Origin: Brachynemurus nebulosus
Taxonomy: Eukaryota; Arthropoda; Insecta; Neuroptera; Myrmeleontidae
DNA length: 64,000 nucleotides
Assembly (NCBI GenBank): GCA_035578155.1
Contig: JAPWDM010000005.1
Location: 28,388,108-28,452,107 of the forward strand
Reading direction: 5' to 3'
Shown: in pieces, positions 42,251 through 56,584 of the stretch
Position numbering within the stretch: position 1 is the first letter of the stretch
How the letters are laid out: each line of letters opens with the position of its first letter
The notes under the pieces: generated by a model
What the model was told of the DNA's origin: nothing
Seen by the model: only the letters and a program-made list of their open reading frames with translations
Databases searched by the model: none
Program-made: the position numbers and the translations under genes

Positions 42251-45200
42251 CGCACTCGCATTCTTTTTTTTTCTGTCTCATTTTTTGCGAGCTAAATTCG
42301 AAAAAAGCCGCTTTATAAGTAGCGTGTCATGATTTTTTTAATCCAATTTAACGATTCGGCTATATTCTATTTCTCTGTCAGTTAAATGTTTTTATAATGT
42401 ATCTCTGTTCCATTTTTTTTTACAAAAAAAATCCCGACGATATCTGTTATGTGATATGATCCGAATTTAGATTATATTTACACCTTCCTAAAATTAATAA
42501 GAGTTTGCTTCAATCGTATAAAAATTACGTTAAATCATATTCAAACAATAATATTTTTACGTAATTTTTTATCCAATTGACAATACAGTTATGATTAGAA
42601 TTGTATAATCAGAGCATTCTAATATTAAATAATTTTGCACATTCAATTTTTTTTTTAACAAAGAAAAATTTTTTTAAATTTTGACACATTCTTTTATGAA
42701 ATTTCGATTAAGAAATATTAAAAAATTTTAAAGTGAATCATTTAAAAAGAGTTAAAAATAAATTAAAAAGGAAACATTTCTCTATTTTAACATATTTGTA
42801 AAGAAAATTTTACAGTTTACTTACAGTTTTTTGAAAAAATGTAATAACATTTTTACATACAATAAAGATTATATTTGAACGGTAGGAAATCCACAAATTT
42901 TTTTTTATTTCTTTAATTAATTATTAAATTTGGTTTTAGAAGAAAATCTTCGTCTAATTCGCTCCAAGCCGAAAGTATAGCCACTAATAAGGACATTCCA
43001 CTGTTAAAATAAATGGAAAATATATTGAAATTTATTTAATGAAAGCCATTCATACACATTTTTAAAATATCCTTTTGAATTATATAACAAATAAAATCTG
43101 TGTAAAAAAATCTAATTGACGTGTTTTTTCTCAATTTGCTAATATTAAGTAAGGCTCGTTAATTAGGGAGTGATTGTGTTAAAATTTTAATATAAAATAT
43201 GGTAATTTTAACCCTCTTTAAAAGAACATTTCGATTTTAACAATAAAAAAATTTTAAAAAGTGTTTTCGTTTTTCCCGGATTACCAAAAACTGTTCATAG
43301 GCATATCTGTGACTAAAGTTGCCTCCCTTTCTTAAGAAAATAAAGTATTTTTAAAATTTTGTGCAAAAGAATAAAACACAATTAACGAAAAAAAAGTACG
43401 CGTTTCCATATTTTTAAGATTTTGTAGTACAAGAAAATCCTTATAAATTCATCATATCTGTTATTGCATTTACTAGCTTTTACGCAATTTAATAAACAAA
43501 AGTCTGAAAATGGACGTAGAATCTCACTGTTATTAATTATTATGTCTTAGTCTTTTGAAAAATTATTTTTTGAACTAAAATAAGAATAGGAGGAATATAA
43601 ACTTAGGGGTAAACGACAGGAGTATATAAACTTTATTTTAGATTCTACGTTTATTTTTACAGAAAATCATCAAGTACCTATTATTTCTTTTTTGAATGTA
43701 TAAATACAAAAAGTTCGAAATTATTTTATATTAGAATTTCAATTTTGGTCGACCCTACGGGTTGTCCCCATTTACTCTTTTCTCGTCTCTTTTGACCCCA
43801 ATTTTTCACAGAGAAGAAATTATACGATTTTTGTTAATTTTTCAAAAACCACCGATATTTTTAAATTTTTTTGAATACTGCTGATAAAGTGACCATCTTC
43901 GCGTAAATTTTTAATATATTAAAGATTAGGTACTCATAAAATAAATACAAAAAAATACGGTGTGAAGTCGGAATGCGTACCTATTCATCCTTGTCTACGG
44001 TAGCACATTTTTTATTGACATAAATATTAGAAACGCAGGAAAAGAGACCAGGAATCAACATAGAAGTGGATTATGGTACGATATATTTTCTGAAAAAAGT
44101 GCTTAGGACCAAAGTTATAGAGTTCAAAGTGATGCACTTGATGATCTTGAAGCACTTGACTCTCGTGATGCACTTGACTTTGAAGTTGACCTTGAGGTCA
44201 ATTTCCAAAGTCATTTGAAAATCATTTAATATTTTTCAAAAGGAGTAGTTTACTTTTCATCCCTAAATGGTTCAAAGTATATTCGAACGAATTTCACATG
44301 CAAGATAGAAAATAAGTGATCAAGAAGTAATTTTGAAAAATACTTGCTCAATCGCAATCGGAAAAATAATAGTTAATCATATGTTGAATTTAATTCCTAA
44401 TATGATAACTATAGAGTAGCAATAAAAATTTTAAAAAATTTTGAAAATTTCTAATATAACATAAAGTTAATGTTTAACTTACAATTGGAGTGATATTAAA
44501 TCTTTTCTTAACTTCTAAAATTACTTACAAAAATGTTTTCTTCTAATTTTTTCTATAAATTTGCGCCTATTTTTTCATTTCGTCAGGTTTTTATTTTTTT
44601 TATTTTAAAAAAATAACGCAACAAATCAATTTTGAAGATAGATTGAGTCAATACATGAAATTACTGCTTATAGGTACAGGATATGGTCAAAGTTCGGCAA
44701 TGGCTAATCATTTTCAACTGACCTTGAAAATCGATTTCAGGGTCACTATCAAGTGCATCGCTTTAAATTCTACAAATTTGGTACTCAGCCCTTTTTTCAA
44801 AAAATATGCCGTTTCAAAAATATTTAGCTATAACTGTTTTCATCTACAGAGGTTGAATGGTGTTTTCTACCCCTAAAAAGCGTATTTAGCCGAAATAAAA
44901 AAACACGTATTTAATATTTTTCGCTGTTTAATAAGTATGTTAAGTTTCATTCAAATTGGCAAGTATTAGTTGGGTAGTGTTATTTGTCAGAATGTTTTGC
45001 CGATCTAGTTTTTTCAATATTTCTTTGCTCGTTTTCAGAATTTGTATTTTAATTTCTACGGACAAATAACTCATTCTTTTCTTCGATTTTAGTAACTTTT
45101 ATTTGCTGATGTTGACCATTAATTGATCGAAACATATCAAATATTTTTCAATGATTTTTTTAGCGAATGTCGAAAATTTTGAAAATTTTTTCACCGTTAG

Positions 45201-45600
45201 TAAGTTAAAGTATTTGAATTCATTAAGTAATTAAATGATGTCCACAAGAACCTTACGAACTACCATAAGTTATATGAGATCCCTAGGACCCGTTTTTTAC
45301 TGTTAGGATAAACTTTTTACTAAAATTATTTTAGATGAATAAAGGTTATGTTGTATGATTTCCGCCAGGGTTTACTGTTCCCATTATTGTAAAAAATAAA
45401 CTAACCGACCGATTTTGAAAATTTTTTCACTGTTAGAGAACTAAATTATTTTAGATGGATACAACTATGCTGCACAAAGTCCGTTCGGGTTCTTGGGTTC
45501 CAAAAATATCAAAACTAATTACCCAGCCGATTTTAAAAAATCTTTTACTCTTAGAAAGCTAAACTATTTTAAATAGGTACAGTTCTTAGATGAGATCCGC
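42251..45600. other. No gene; degenerate tandem repeats near 45160-45600
   Basis: GATTTTGAAAATTTTTTCAC...TTAGATG-type units of about 110-120 bp repeat three to four times between 45160 and 45600. The stretch 44110-44220 has repeated GATGCACTTGA. The rest is unremarkable. Confidence 0.45.
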
Positions 45601-45614
45601 CAGTCCCCAAAATT

Positions 45615-45906
45615 TGGAAATTCGCTATGTTATGCAGATGCTGCGACAGGGGTATTTTTATTTCAGATAAAAACTACGGCCGCAATCGTAGGCACCAAAT
45701 ATCGCCGTTTTTTAAAGACACCTTTTTCAAAAGTCATAATAATTACAAAAAATAAATAAAAGTGAATAAAAAAGATATTTCTTTATTGTTAAATAGAGGT
45801 ATTAGTCGTAAAACAAAATTCATCGCCATTCCCCCAACCTATCCATCCGAAAAAAAATTCGAAAATTGATTCTTTTTCGGCCGATCACACTGTGATGGTA
45901 CCTTAG
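45615..45906 (-). repeat. Family E end joined to GGTACCATCACAG foldback arm, copy 3
   Basis: GGAAATTCGCTATGTTATGC is followed by AAAACTACGGCCGCAATCG and the arm down to CACTGTGATGGTACC, the same arm as at 20455-20827. Confidence 0.8.
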
Positions 45907-47555
45907 GGTAGTTCTATTAGTTCAAGTTGTATTAGATTGATTAGTTATTATTTTTCTCTATACCAACATGTAGGTAACAGTTTTGATGCCAACAAATCGG
46001 CTAATACGCATACACAGATAGTAGGCTTGAGTTGGTGATTTATGAACAAAATAATGATAAAATAACATTTCTGTTATTTTTTTTTTAATTTATCTCAGAA
46101 ACTAAACAGTGAATCGTCTTCAAATTATGTGGAACTGTTGTTTTTATACATATATGTGTGCAGAAATTTGTTTCTCCATATTGTAACAGTACTAATAATT
46201 ACATAATATGAAATACAGGTGAATCAAACTGCGACTATAATGTAATTCAAATTGCGTAGCGAATTTCGACGCACACTTTCACTTCGATTTTCTCTGTTCC
46301 CACGCAGAAAGTAATTTTTTTCATTATAACAAGCTGTAATCAGCACAGTCTGAATAATAAGTAAAGAAATTCATTAGCTTCACGAATAGTTTTGGATTCC
46401 TTCTGAATTTTTGACAACTGTACTCAATTTTCGATACAAAATACACACAACAATCAAAACCATAAAATAAGTCAAAGAAAACATAAATAAACCAGTTTTA
46501 TGAACATTTTTTTTAGCCTCTCACTTGTTTTCTATTTAGAGACTAGGGCGGTTACTATGTAACAAGGAGGTTATTGCATAATAGTTTCATTTAACAAAAA
46601 CTTGATTTTTTTCAATTGCCTGTTAATCGGTTGGCTCATATTGAGCATAAAAAATTTTTTTGTTTCAAAATAACTTCGGGAACTAATTTACGGACACGGT
46701 AAGATTTACTCACCGTTAAATTTTTGGTAATTTTTTTCTTTTACACCCTGTATATTTAAAAAATATGACAAACTCAAATCAGCTACATATGGTAGTCAGT
46801 TTGCATTAGGCATTACCTAACCTACTACCTATGCTGCATCATGCTCCGGTATCCATTTAAATATCTCGAATGTAGTAATTAATTTAAGATCAAGTGACCT
46901 GACAGTGTATGAAATATACATTGCTTGTCTGGTCGCCGTTTATTATCTATGAAGTATCTTCATGGCGACTGTATTAGTACGGGAGTCCGGTTTAGAGTAG
47001 ATGATGTTGAATGTGTAATTTAATTTGCACAATTCTCCTGTTCTTTGGTACAAACTATATAGTTCTGCACTTAAATGGGGACTATATTCATAATAGGTAT
47101 CTCATTTGCTTTTTACTTAGGTATCGTGTAATATACAATTTCGTACTTGAATATTAATTGATATATTTCTTTGAATAAATTTCCAGTTAAATCGGTACGT
47201 GATATTGATATTACTTTAACAGTTATTTGTGTTTCTCATAATTAAAATATATGGATAGTTTAAATGTTTAGAAGTATGGCTGCTGCACAAACGCCAATAA
47301 CTGGTAATGAACAAAAAATATCGGCCAGAAATAATTAAAAATATACTAAGAATTGTAGCGTGGAGAGAAATAGCGGGACCCGGGAATAAATTTTAATTTT
47401 TTTAAATTTCTCCTAAAAAAGTAAGTTGTAAGCAAAAAAAAAAAAAACTTTTTTCCTGGGTTCTCTACCAACAGTTACAGATCCTCTTTTCAAAATTGGG
47501 CCCCGGGGCTGCAATCCCAGATACCCTACCCTCTCATCGTGCCCGGTTATACTTT
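45907..47555. other. No gene; solo ACACCCTGTATA end near 46744
   Basis: The single terminus-like motif has no partner nearby. Confidence 0.4.
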
Positions 47556-47559
47556 CTAA

Positions 47560-48500
47560 AAAGAATTTCACTATTTTGATAAAGAAATGTAAAGTTTGCG
47601 TCTAAAGTATTCTAATTTGAGCAATCAACTCAAATAAAACTCCTTTCAACTGATGAAATTTTTTTCTCAATTTGATGACATCATCAAGTCTATTATAATT
47701 TTTTAATACCCGAAGAACGGTCAATATGACGGAATGATGAAATTCGAAGTTTTTAAATTCTTACCAAAATTAGGTATGTAGAATTACTAGGAAGACTTCT
47801 ATCGAATCAATCTATTTCTAAGAGGGATTTCGTCATTTTTATAGCAAAAATGAAAGTCTTACATCTATATTATTTTAATTTAATCAATCAGCGTCTGAAA
47901 AACCATCAATAGATGACAGAATTATATGAAACTGGAAGCAAATTATAAGATTTTCAAGGTCGTTCTTTTTATTTTTGACAAAATCATGGATATAGGGCCA
48001 TTAGGAAAAAGTCATCTATCCAATTAGTCATATTTCTAAAAAAAATATCGTTATTTTGATAGCAAAAATGCAAAGTTCATAATCAAAGTATTCTAGCTCA
48101 AGGAATCAAACTAATCCAAATACCTTGCAACAAATTTGATTCGAGGAAATGATTTATAACATGATGACGTTATTAAGTTCCCTAAAATTTTTTAATGCCT
48201 GAAAAACAATTAACTAGATGAAACTGAAGCGAATTATGTTCTCGGAGTTGTCCTTTAATCAAACTTAGGTGTGTGGAACAAAACATTGATAGAGAAGCGT
48301 GGTCAAATGCGTTACATCCCCCCCCCCTTGGATTGAAACTTTACTGCGAATTTCGATACTTCTTCATGGATCTCTGTCAACAAATTTCAACATAGTAGGT
48401 ACAGCAATCCTCCGAAGAACACGATTAATTGGTTCCGTGTCCTTTGAAATCATATGTTGTTCGAGATCACAAAAGATAGGAATTTTCTACTACAACTGTG
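47560..48500 (+). repeat. Repeat family D, three tandem units plus an inverted segment
   Basis: TTTTGATA(A/G)(A/C)AAA-type starts at about 47573, 47836 and 48053, spaced roughly 220-260 bp, each followed by GATGAC(A/G)T. At 48398-48470 the segment CAATCCTCCGAAGAACACGA is the inverse of 29268-29306. Confidence 0.7.
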
Positions 48501-48544
48501 AAAATAAAAAAATATAAAGGAACGTTCCGTTTAACTTGCAAGTT

Positions 48545-48876
48545 GTGGGTATTCCAAACATACTGGGACTATCAAAATCTACTTTTCGTTATCGAAAATT
48601 ATCGATACCGCCTAACTTATCAAATGGTTATAAGTGGTTAATTTTGGCTCTGTTAATCCCATTGATTTAGTCACCAATAGAATATTTTCGAAAAAATTAA
48701 TTTTAGATGCTTTTCGTAAACGTAAATTTTGATCGTAAATATCTCGTAAACAATGCGTCGTAGCGACAAAATAACGAAATTTTTGAATGCTTAAGCGAAG
48801 CACGTTGTGGGTATTCCAAACATATTGGGACTGTCAAAACCTACTTTTCGTTATCGAAAATTATCGATGTCGAAAA
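48545..48876 (+). repeat. Direct repeat pair of about 80 bp
   Basis: GTTGTGGGTATTCCAAACAT...TTATCGAAAATTATCGAT occurs at ~48545 and again at ~48803. The second copy was the target of the next hAT MITE. Confidence 0.75.
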
Positions 48877-49108
48877 TAGGGGCGTAGCAAGAGGGGTGCA
48901 AGGGGGTCTATTATGCACCGGGCGCCACTTGCAGAGGAGCGCCAAATGTGTCCAAAGGCGGCAGGTCTTGGGGGCGCAAAAAGATTAGGTATGAGGTTTT
49001 TTGTTACTCGTCACTTGTTTTTTGGGAGGAAAAAAGCGATATTTTTTTCTACAGGGGCGCCAGTAAAGTGTCGTGTCCCGGGGGCTGGTTATGTTCACTA
49101 CGCCACTG
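48877..49108. mobile_element. hAT MITE, 232 bp, perfect 8-bp duplication
   Basis: The ends TAGGGGCGTAGC and CTACGCCACTG are inverse and match the common hAT CAGTGGCGTAG terminus. The flanks are GTCGAAAA at 48869-48876 and 49109-49116, identical. Confidence 0.9.
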
Positions 49109-49116
49109 GTCGAAAA

Positions 49117-49535
49117 GAACGATATTTCCAGAATTTAAATATGTAAATTTCTACATATTCGTTATTATTTCTATTATAAAATTCTCTAAAATTTTTAGTA
49201 GTTTTTATTTCCAATATTTTTCCTTTTATAATTGACAGATTCAAATTAGACGATTTTTATTCGTGTAAAATCGTGTTGTTTGAAACCGTTTAATTCGGGG
49301 GAAGGTTACCCGTGTCTTCTAGACCCGTGTTCTTCGAGTACCGTGTTCTTCGGGCGTTACCTGTAATTAAAAATGTATGACCCCCGCCTGATTTGAGCGG
49401 TACATCTGCCTATGTTACTACAGTCTTGTAATATTTATCATTTGCATCTATGAATTTTGTACTTGTGGATATGTTTATTTAATTCTGGTTCGTATCGCAT
49501 TTAATCTCTGAGAGATTGCAAAATTATATGTACGT

Positions 49536-49628
<93 letters not shown>

Positions 49629-50459
49629 TTCAAATAGAACTTTCATATTAGGTACTTATAAAATATTGTATGTATATTTGTAGATTTTGTATGTACAATG
49701 ATTTTATGAATATTTTATGCATATATTAAAAATAATGAACACGGGTGTTACGGTGCTAAGTAACCAGTAAAATATCATTCATACAAGTTGTTTTAAACTA
49801 GAGCCACTAGAGGGATTTACATATTTTATTTCTAGAACTATCAATGGTTGGCGACGAATAGAAATGAAAATGTTTATTTTAGATTATTTTACACATATAA
49901 CTTGATAAAAAATAATAGGTGATAATCCATTCGATTTGGCCATACTTATCACCTACGAAGGTAGTTTCGTTTTATTAGCGACTTTTCATTTTGGAAATTC
50001 AGCTATTACAGCCACTCGTATATGGGAACGGTTGAGAATTTTGAGATGTGAAAAAAGCAGGATATTTCAGGTTTTACAGGAATAAGAAATTTGCCCCCCC
50101 CCTTTCGTCAGATATTTAGGGAAGAGTTAATAAAATCGAAATTAGTTTATATACTTTTCGTTTTTTGGGAAAATGTTATTGAAAATGTTATCGAAATTTT
50201 AGGTTAGAACAAAATTTTTCAGTTTTTAGTAACACATTCTGTATTGTCATAATAAGAAAACTTACTTGAAAAATAAAAAATAAAAAAAATTAGGACTGCT
50301 GTAATCGGTTACAATTAAGGATACTAACAGTAAGTTAATAAATCTCGTACTATTAGATTCTTGTCATACCTACCAACAAATTTTGCTAAAATGAAAACCA
50401 CTAAAAATGTGTTTTATTAGAAATAAAATTAACAAATGCGTACAAAAAAATTAATTTAT
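49117..50459. other. No gene; (AT)n run at 49541-49621
   Basis: About 80 bp of TA repeat; otherwise nothing recognised. Confidence 0.5.
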
Positions 50460-51189
50460 TTAAGGGGGTATTCTAGTCTAGAAATTCGAAAAATTGATTT
50501 TCCTTTCTTTTAATATTTTCAAAGTTTAGACCTTTAAGAATAAGCTTCTAAAAGGATTTACAGAAATTCGAATTATTTTCAGAGTTATGGTTATTTTTCC
50601 TTGTGTACTGTGTATCCTTTCAGTGTTAAATTCAAATTTTTAAGATAAATTACTCGAAACTACCTTTTTAGATATGGTTGACATGATATCTCAAGTTCTA
50701 ATGCACCGATTTACTTGAAATTTGGTACAGACCTTAATACTATCAAAAAGGGTCCGACGTAGGGGTTTTTGGATTTTTTTTAATTTTACTATTTTTAGAA
50801 AATTTCCAGAGTTGTAAAAACCAGCCGGAAAAAAGATTTTTTTTTTAAATGGACGCCATTTTGTGAAAAAAATTATTTTTTCAAATTAGCTACGTTCAAC
50901 TAATTCTACATCCATTAACAATTAACTAAAATTTTATGTTTCAGATCATCAGAGGGTTGAAATCACGTCAACCAGGAGACACCGTTTTTTGAGTCTCCAC
51001 TTTGCCGGCCTGTATCGATTTCAATTTTGAATTTTTTTTATATTTTGTATTCATTTTTATACCTTTCAAATATCAGTAAAAAACTGTTAAAAAAATGGAT
51101 AATAAAAATGTTTACTGTTTTTTTTTTTTTTATTACGCCCCTAAAATTACCTCAAAATCGAACCTCTAGGCTGGAATGCACCCTTAAAT
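50460..51189. mobile_element. TTAA-flanked element, copy 1
   Basis: The left end TTTAAGGGGGTATTCTAGTC and the right end GGCTGGAATGCACCCTTAAA are inverse in part. The interior (ACCGATTTACTTGAAATTTG, TCTCCACTTTGCCGGCCT) is shared with 60047-60660. TTAA at both edges suggests a piggyBac-like insertion. Confidence 0.75.
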
Positions 51190-52090
51190 TTAAATGTTAA
51201 GGAGTTTGTTTGTAAAACTACAAATATTTTCTTTTAATTTCGCTTTCCTCAGATGAGATGAAATTTTAGTGAAACGTTGCATTGAAACAAGAACATTCAA
51301 TCGTTTGAGACATGATATAATCTTGGAGGCAATAGAAATTAGTAAAAATAACTCGAACCAATTTTTAAATGATTACACAGATATTTACAATCTTGTTTTA
51401 TTTTCTATATTATAATTTCGTATGATGTTTCTTTCTTTTTTTTGTGTAAGACTATTACACAAATTTAACTACTTTCAGTTAAATTTTCCACCCTTGTTTT
51501 TTACATACCGGAATTTAATTTTCTGAAGCATGACAGATGTGTGATTCAAAATTTTTGATCGACAGTGTACATTCATTTTATTTTTAATGCACTGTTCTAC
51601 ACTAATCTTGTGATATAGTGGTATTAACATAGAAAAAAGAGATGGCGACACTATGGAGTGATATTATAAAAGTCTACTTTTAATTTTAACATATTTAATA
51701 CGATGGCATTTAAAACCTCAAATATTTAAAACCGGCGAGTGGTATGTAAATCTGTGTGAGCATATACCATAATGTATCATTATCCAGCCATATATGTGTG
51801 TATCGTCAGTCTATTAGCATTACACAGTTTAAAACTATGGTAAGATTGGTCTATTCATTCCCGCATGACTATGCGGTGAGTCCATTTTGAATTACTAGTT
51901 TCATAAGTGCGTTATATTACAAGTGTTATGTTAGCACGTGAATGTACCATCAGAATCGAATGTACAACGTGTACAAACATTCGGGGACAAGTGATTGTAG
52001 CACTGGGAAACAGATATAAAGTATTGGACGACGTATTTGCTCAAGTTGGTTTCGAATTCGTCATCTATTTGGAGAAGAATCGAAGCTACT
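51190..52090. other. No gene; nothing recognised
   Basis: A short frame at 51907-52092 has no recognisable features. Confidence 0.4.
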
Positions 52091-52136
52091 AACAACAAGA
52101 CAAGCCGGTCTCAACACAAGTCTTGCCAGACGTAGT

Positions 52137-52355
52137 GAGTGAACAACCCCGAGTTGGTCATGCGGTTAGCATCTCCGCTCTTGTTTGGTAGATCGTGAGT
52201 TCGAAACCGACCGGGGGAGATTCTTCATCTCCACAATTACCATGCCTCACATTTTAATTATCAGTAATCATTCTCCCATCATCAAAAACAATAGCACTAT
52301 CTAAAAATGATGCATTTCACCTTAGTGGTGGCGCATCTAAACAATAGAAAAAAAA
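52137..52355 (+). repeat. Candidate tRNA-derived SINE
   Basis: GTTGGTCATGCGGTTAGCA resembles an A box and GTGAGTTCGAAACCGAC a B box, about 40 bp apart, with short CCCCG/CGGGG pairing. A-rich sequence ends near 52355. The fold is too poor for a functional tRNA. Confidence 0.5.
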
Positions 52356-54165
52356 TTGGACTTTTCCGTCCTGTTTTTATTTAATGGGTTATGGATGGGA
52401 GGGAGAGAGGATTAGCGTCACCAGCGGATAAAGAATTGAATAGTCCCAAAATAACATATCAATTAACATCAACTCTAGAAACAACAATATTTCCGAGCAA
52501 AAATGTCCCCTGACCGACAACAGTCCCAAACAAAAAAAAATTCAGTGGCAGTATTGAATGGTCAAAAAAAAATCCATCAGAGAGAAATACATTTAATATT
52601 AATTTTTTTTAAAAAAAGGATTAGTATATCTATAAAACTGAATTATGTTAGCCTTTAGCGAGTATAAGGTTCGCCTCTGATGGAATGCCTGTGTATGATC
52701 TTTATATATTCTAACTTAATCATTTCCTAAAGTATTCATACTCTAAGACGTTATATAATATATATTAAATATATTAGCCCTGGTGAACACCTTTTTGTTT
52801 AGGACTATTTTCGGTAATGATTTTCGGGGGAATTAAGATTATAAACATTCGGTCATAAGATTATAAACAATCAAAATTTATTGCAGTTGTAGAAAGAAAG
52901 GGGTGGGGACATTTTTAAGGAAGTTTCCGGAGATCAGGTTACTGTAAAATAAAAATTCTAAAAATTACTTTTAATTTTTTTCGTAATTTCGCTGCCAACT
53001 AAGGTTAGATGAGACAGTTTAGATTTCTTAGAACCCCTGCCCAGAGTGCCACCATTTTGAAAGAATTAGGTGACAAGTTTAAGATATATTACTAGTTCTG
53101 TCGCGCTGTTCTAATCCTAACGAGAAAGATCTACTAGGAATCATAAAAAATTCAAATATCCCCAAATCATGTGAGCTGGGAGAACATTTTTGTTCCTAAA
53201 GCAATGAGGATTTTTTGTACTAAGTTTCATCAAAAATCGAATGAAATCAGAATTTTAAATTTATTTCAGAATTCCTGCACCACTCATTAAAATATGATCA
53301 AATTTTCTATATTAAAGAATTGTTTGGAGTAGGGTTACATCGCAACATTTCCAGTAGATTTGGACGTATATTCATTCGGTTTTTTTATTTTCTGGAGCCC
53401 TTAGGTCCTAAAGTGTCGAGACCCAGCGAAAACTGTATTGATTCAAATGACCATACTTTGATGTTTGACTACCATACTTTGCCTTCATTGTAGTCTACAA
53501 ATAGCCGCGATAAATATTCAAAAAATTTAACTGATCATCCATTTAACTGTCCAATCCGGTACGTACGCTAATATGAAAGATATGAAGAGATTGATTCTCA
53601 GTAACAGTCGGTTTGTTTGGTGTATTGTGGTTTTCATTGAAGCGTACGATGATAATGTTCTGTAGATTAAATTCCATAAAGTCCACCACTACGTACGGCC
53701 ATATACTGACAATATTTCTCTCAATATTAGACCCCGACAATGTAGTTGGATAGATACATATAATATGATATCCCGAAAATATGTTCGACATTATTAATAT
53801 TATCGGAATATTATTACATTCATAGATGTGGTCGCGGTTTGTTAACTTTCACTGTCAAGGAAAATATTTATGAAAAATATTTGATATTATAATTTTAAGT
53901 GGATTTTTTATCGTAACCGGCCACAGCCGCAAGAATTATAGAATCTTATAGAGAGACGATTACATGAATTGTACTTGAACGGTGCCCGTGGGTATTCGCT
54001 AGGCCAGAGAGAATGTAGTTTTAAAAGATTGTGGTTAAGACATGAATTATTGGTACAGATATTTGGCGAGCACTTGTTATTGACTGTCTGACCAAAGGAT
54101 CGATTAATTACATGAATTTGTTTTAATGGTACTCTGGTGAGAATAGCTTCTTCTTAAGGTACCAT
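52356..54165. other. No gene; nothing recognised
   Basis: A+T-rich DNA with short frames only. Confidence 0.5.
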
Positions 54166-55335
54166 GGTACCATCACAGTGTGATCGACCGAAAAATAGTC
54201 AAATTTCTCGATTTTTTTCGGATGGATAGGATGGGGGAATGGGGATGAATTTTCTTTACGATTAATAACACTATTTAACAATACAAAAATAATGGAACTA
54301 ATTGGATGGAACTAAATGGAAATAGGTGATTCATAAGGCGATTTGTGGCTTTTACAGATGTTTTTTTCTAAAAATGATTTTTCGTTTCTTCTTTTACTTT
54401 TTTCTCTATTGCAAGTTTCGTCTTCAGATGTTTTTTTGTTGTTTCACATTTCCGTTTTCGTATATCAATTTTAGTGATGTACGTATTTCCTTTTTTGCAA
54501 CCAACGAGTTGCTATATTTGACATTGTTTGATTTGACTGGTTTTGATCTAAACTAAAAGGTTTTTAGTTTCTTTTCTTTATGAAAAATTTTTTTAAATTT
54601 TTTCATTTTTTATTTTTATTTTATTGATTTTTATATTATTGTCTTGATAATGGTGTTTTGAGACACCGAAACCGGTTGACATGTTGAAGATTGGTTAAAA
54701 AATTCTGTTTGGTTTTTTGCTGGTCTTAATATTGAGGTTTATCGCCAAATAAAGTCACATAATGAAATTACAAGTTTAAATTTTTTGGCGAAAATAGAGG
54801 TAACAATTTATTTAATACAAATTTTTTTTTTATTTTTTATTTTTTTTTATAATTATTAGAATTTTTTGAAAAAAATGTCTTTAAAAAAGGGCGGATATTG
54901 GTGCCCACGATTGCAGCCGCAGTTTTCATTTCGAAAAAAAAATCAAATAGATTACCAATCTGTAGGTAAGCCGCTATATAACTATGGGAGCTTTTTTTTT
55001 GAAATTTGAAAGTTTTCTGTGTGGAAAAATAGGAAGATTTAAAAAAAAGCTCCCATCGGTATATAGCGGTTTACCTACAGATTGATAATCTATTTGTTTT
55101 TTTTTTTTTCTAATTGAAAACTGGGCATCAATATCCGCTCTTTTTTAAAGACATTTATTTTCAAAAAATTATAATAATTATAAAAAATGAATAAAAATGA
55201 ATAAAAAAAATATTTTTTTATTGTTAAATAGTGGTATTAATCGTAAAGAAATTCATTTCCATTCCCCATCCTATCCATCCGAAAAAACATCGCGAAAATT
55301 GACTATTTTGTGGCCGATTACACAGTGATGGTACC
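54166..55335. mobile_element. GGTACCATCACAG foldback element, copy 4, with an insertion
   Basis: The left arm GGTACCATCACAGTGTGATC and the right arm ending CACAGTGATGGTACC are both present, with TTAA just outside the left copy. The central hairpin is at 54950-55090. Unrelated DNA at ~54297-54810 interrupts the left arm. Confidence 0.85.
54297..54810 (+). mobile_element. Possible retroelement 3' end inserted in the foldback element
   Basis: It breaks the left arm of copy 4. It contains GAGACACCGAAACCGGTTGA, a motif I associate with 3' ends of Penelope-like or related retroelements. No coding region. Confidence 0.35.
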
Positions 55336-56584
55336 TTTATTGAACCAACTCATGTAAGTAACGAAAGATGAATTTACTTTGGACTGGCGTAAGTCGAGTG
55401 TTTGAATTCCACCGACGATTAGGCTCGTGGAGGTAAGAACGTCCCAAAGTCCCAAAACTTTGGACGAGTTCTTCAACCAGACACGTCCGATGCTCGGATC
55501 TTCCCATCGCCCAAAATTTGGCACAATCATTAAAATTTAAATCTTGTTCATAGAGATGCTGCCCAAGCCTACCCGGGTGTTAGACTAGTTCATATTTTGA
55601 GAAAATGCCTCATTGTAACGTTACCAATTTACTTAAAAAACGGCACATCAACAGACCTCTCCCTTACCGATTATCCCAATTATAAATTTACGAAAAAATA
55701 GTACCGGCTATTATCATAGATAGTAGACGTTCTAGAAATAAGGTTTTCAATCCAATCTGGATTACATATGATATTCACAATAAAATTACCTTTAGAATAT
55801 TTACATTGTATTTATTAAGTTCATGCATATTCATTCATAGATACTATTGGATAGGTACATTTTGAATAATATAAGATGTCCATCTATCCCGTGTATATTC
55901 CACAAGGTGTCGTCTCCTGGGTCGCCCATCTGTATACAAAATAGATTAGATGATGATCGATACGTCAACCGACTGACTCCTGTATACGTTCAAAACGAAA
56001 ATGTACATATTAAATGAACGTTAAATTATACAGAAGATTTGAACTGATATCATTTATTCAAACATCATTTCCGATTCGGTCGGAAATCGTACCGTATCAA
56101 ACATCTGGTGAACGAATATTAAGTTATAAGTTGATTCATTCGTTGCTAGTTTACCAGCTGAAATAAACGCTCAATGTTTTAAATCATTTACAAAAGATCT
56201 AGTATTATTGATAGAGGTAGCAATTTTTTATTTTGTACAAAATTATCAGAAAGAGAATTTGATGGAATAAAATCTGAAAATATATAGTGGAAGCTTTCTA
56301 TATAACGTCAAATTTGTCTTGGGAAAGTGTATCTGTACAGTAGTGTCATGCTCTTCCGTCACATTCCGTCTCACTCCCTCTTGTATCTGAAATAAGCGTG
56401 TACATTTTTCAATTCAATAAATAAATAAATCCTCGAAATAATTAAACTTATGCAAATACATATATTTTTCATAAAAATAAAAAATAAAAATAAACATAAT
56501 AACAATAAAATTAAAAAAAGTATATAAAAAAAAAATACTTAGAATAATTAATTACATATAAGAAAAATAAATAATAATAATTGG
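55336..56584. other. No gene; short family E fragment near 55448-55505
   Basis: TTGGACGAGTTCTTCAACCA with ACACGTCCGATG matches the middle of family E. Confidence 0.5.

Noticed and set aside
51907..52092. 61-aa frame as a host gene
   Set aside because: Short, without a recognised motif, next to a candidate SINE.
52137..52215. tRNA gene
   Set aside because: A- and B-box-like motifs are present, but the acceptor and D stems do not pair; a SINE is more likely.
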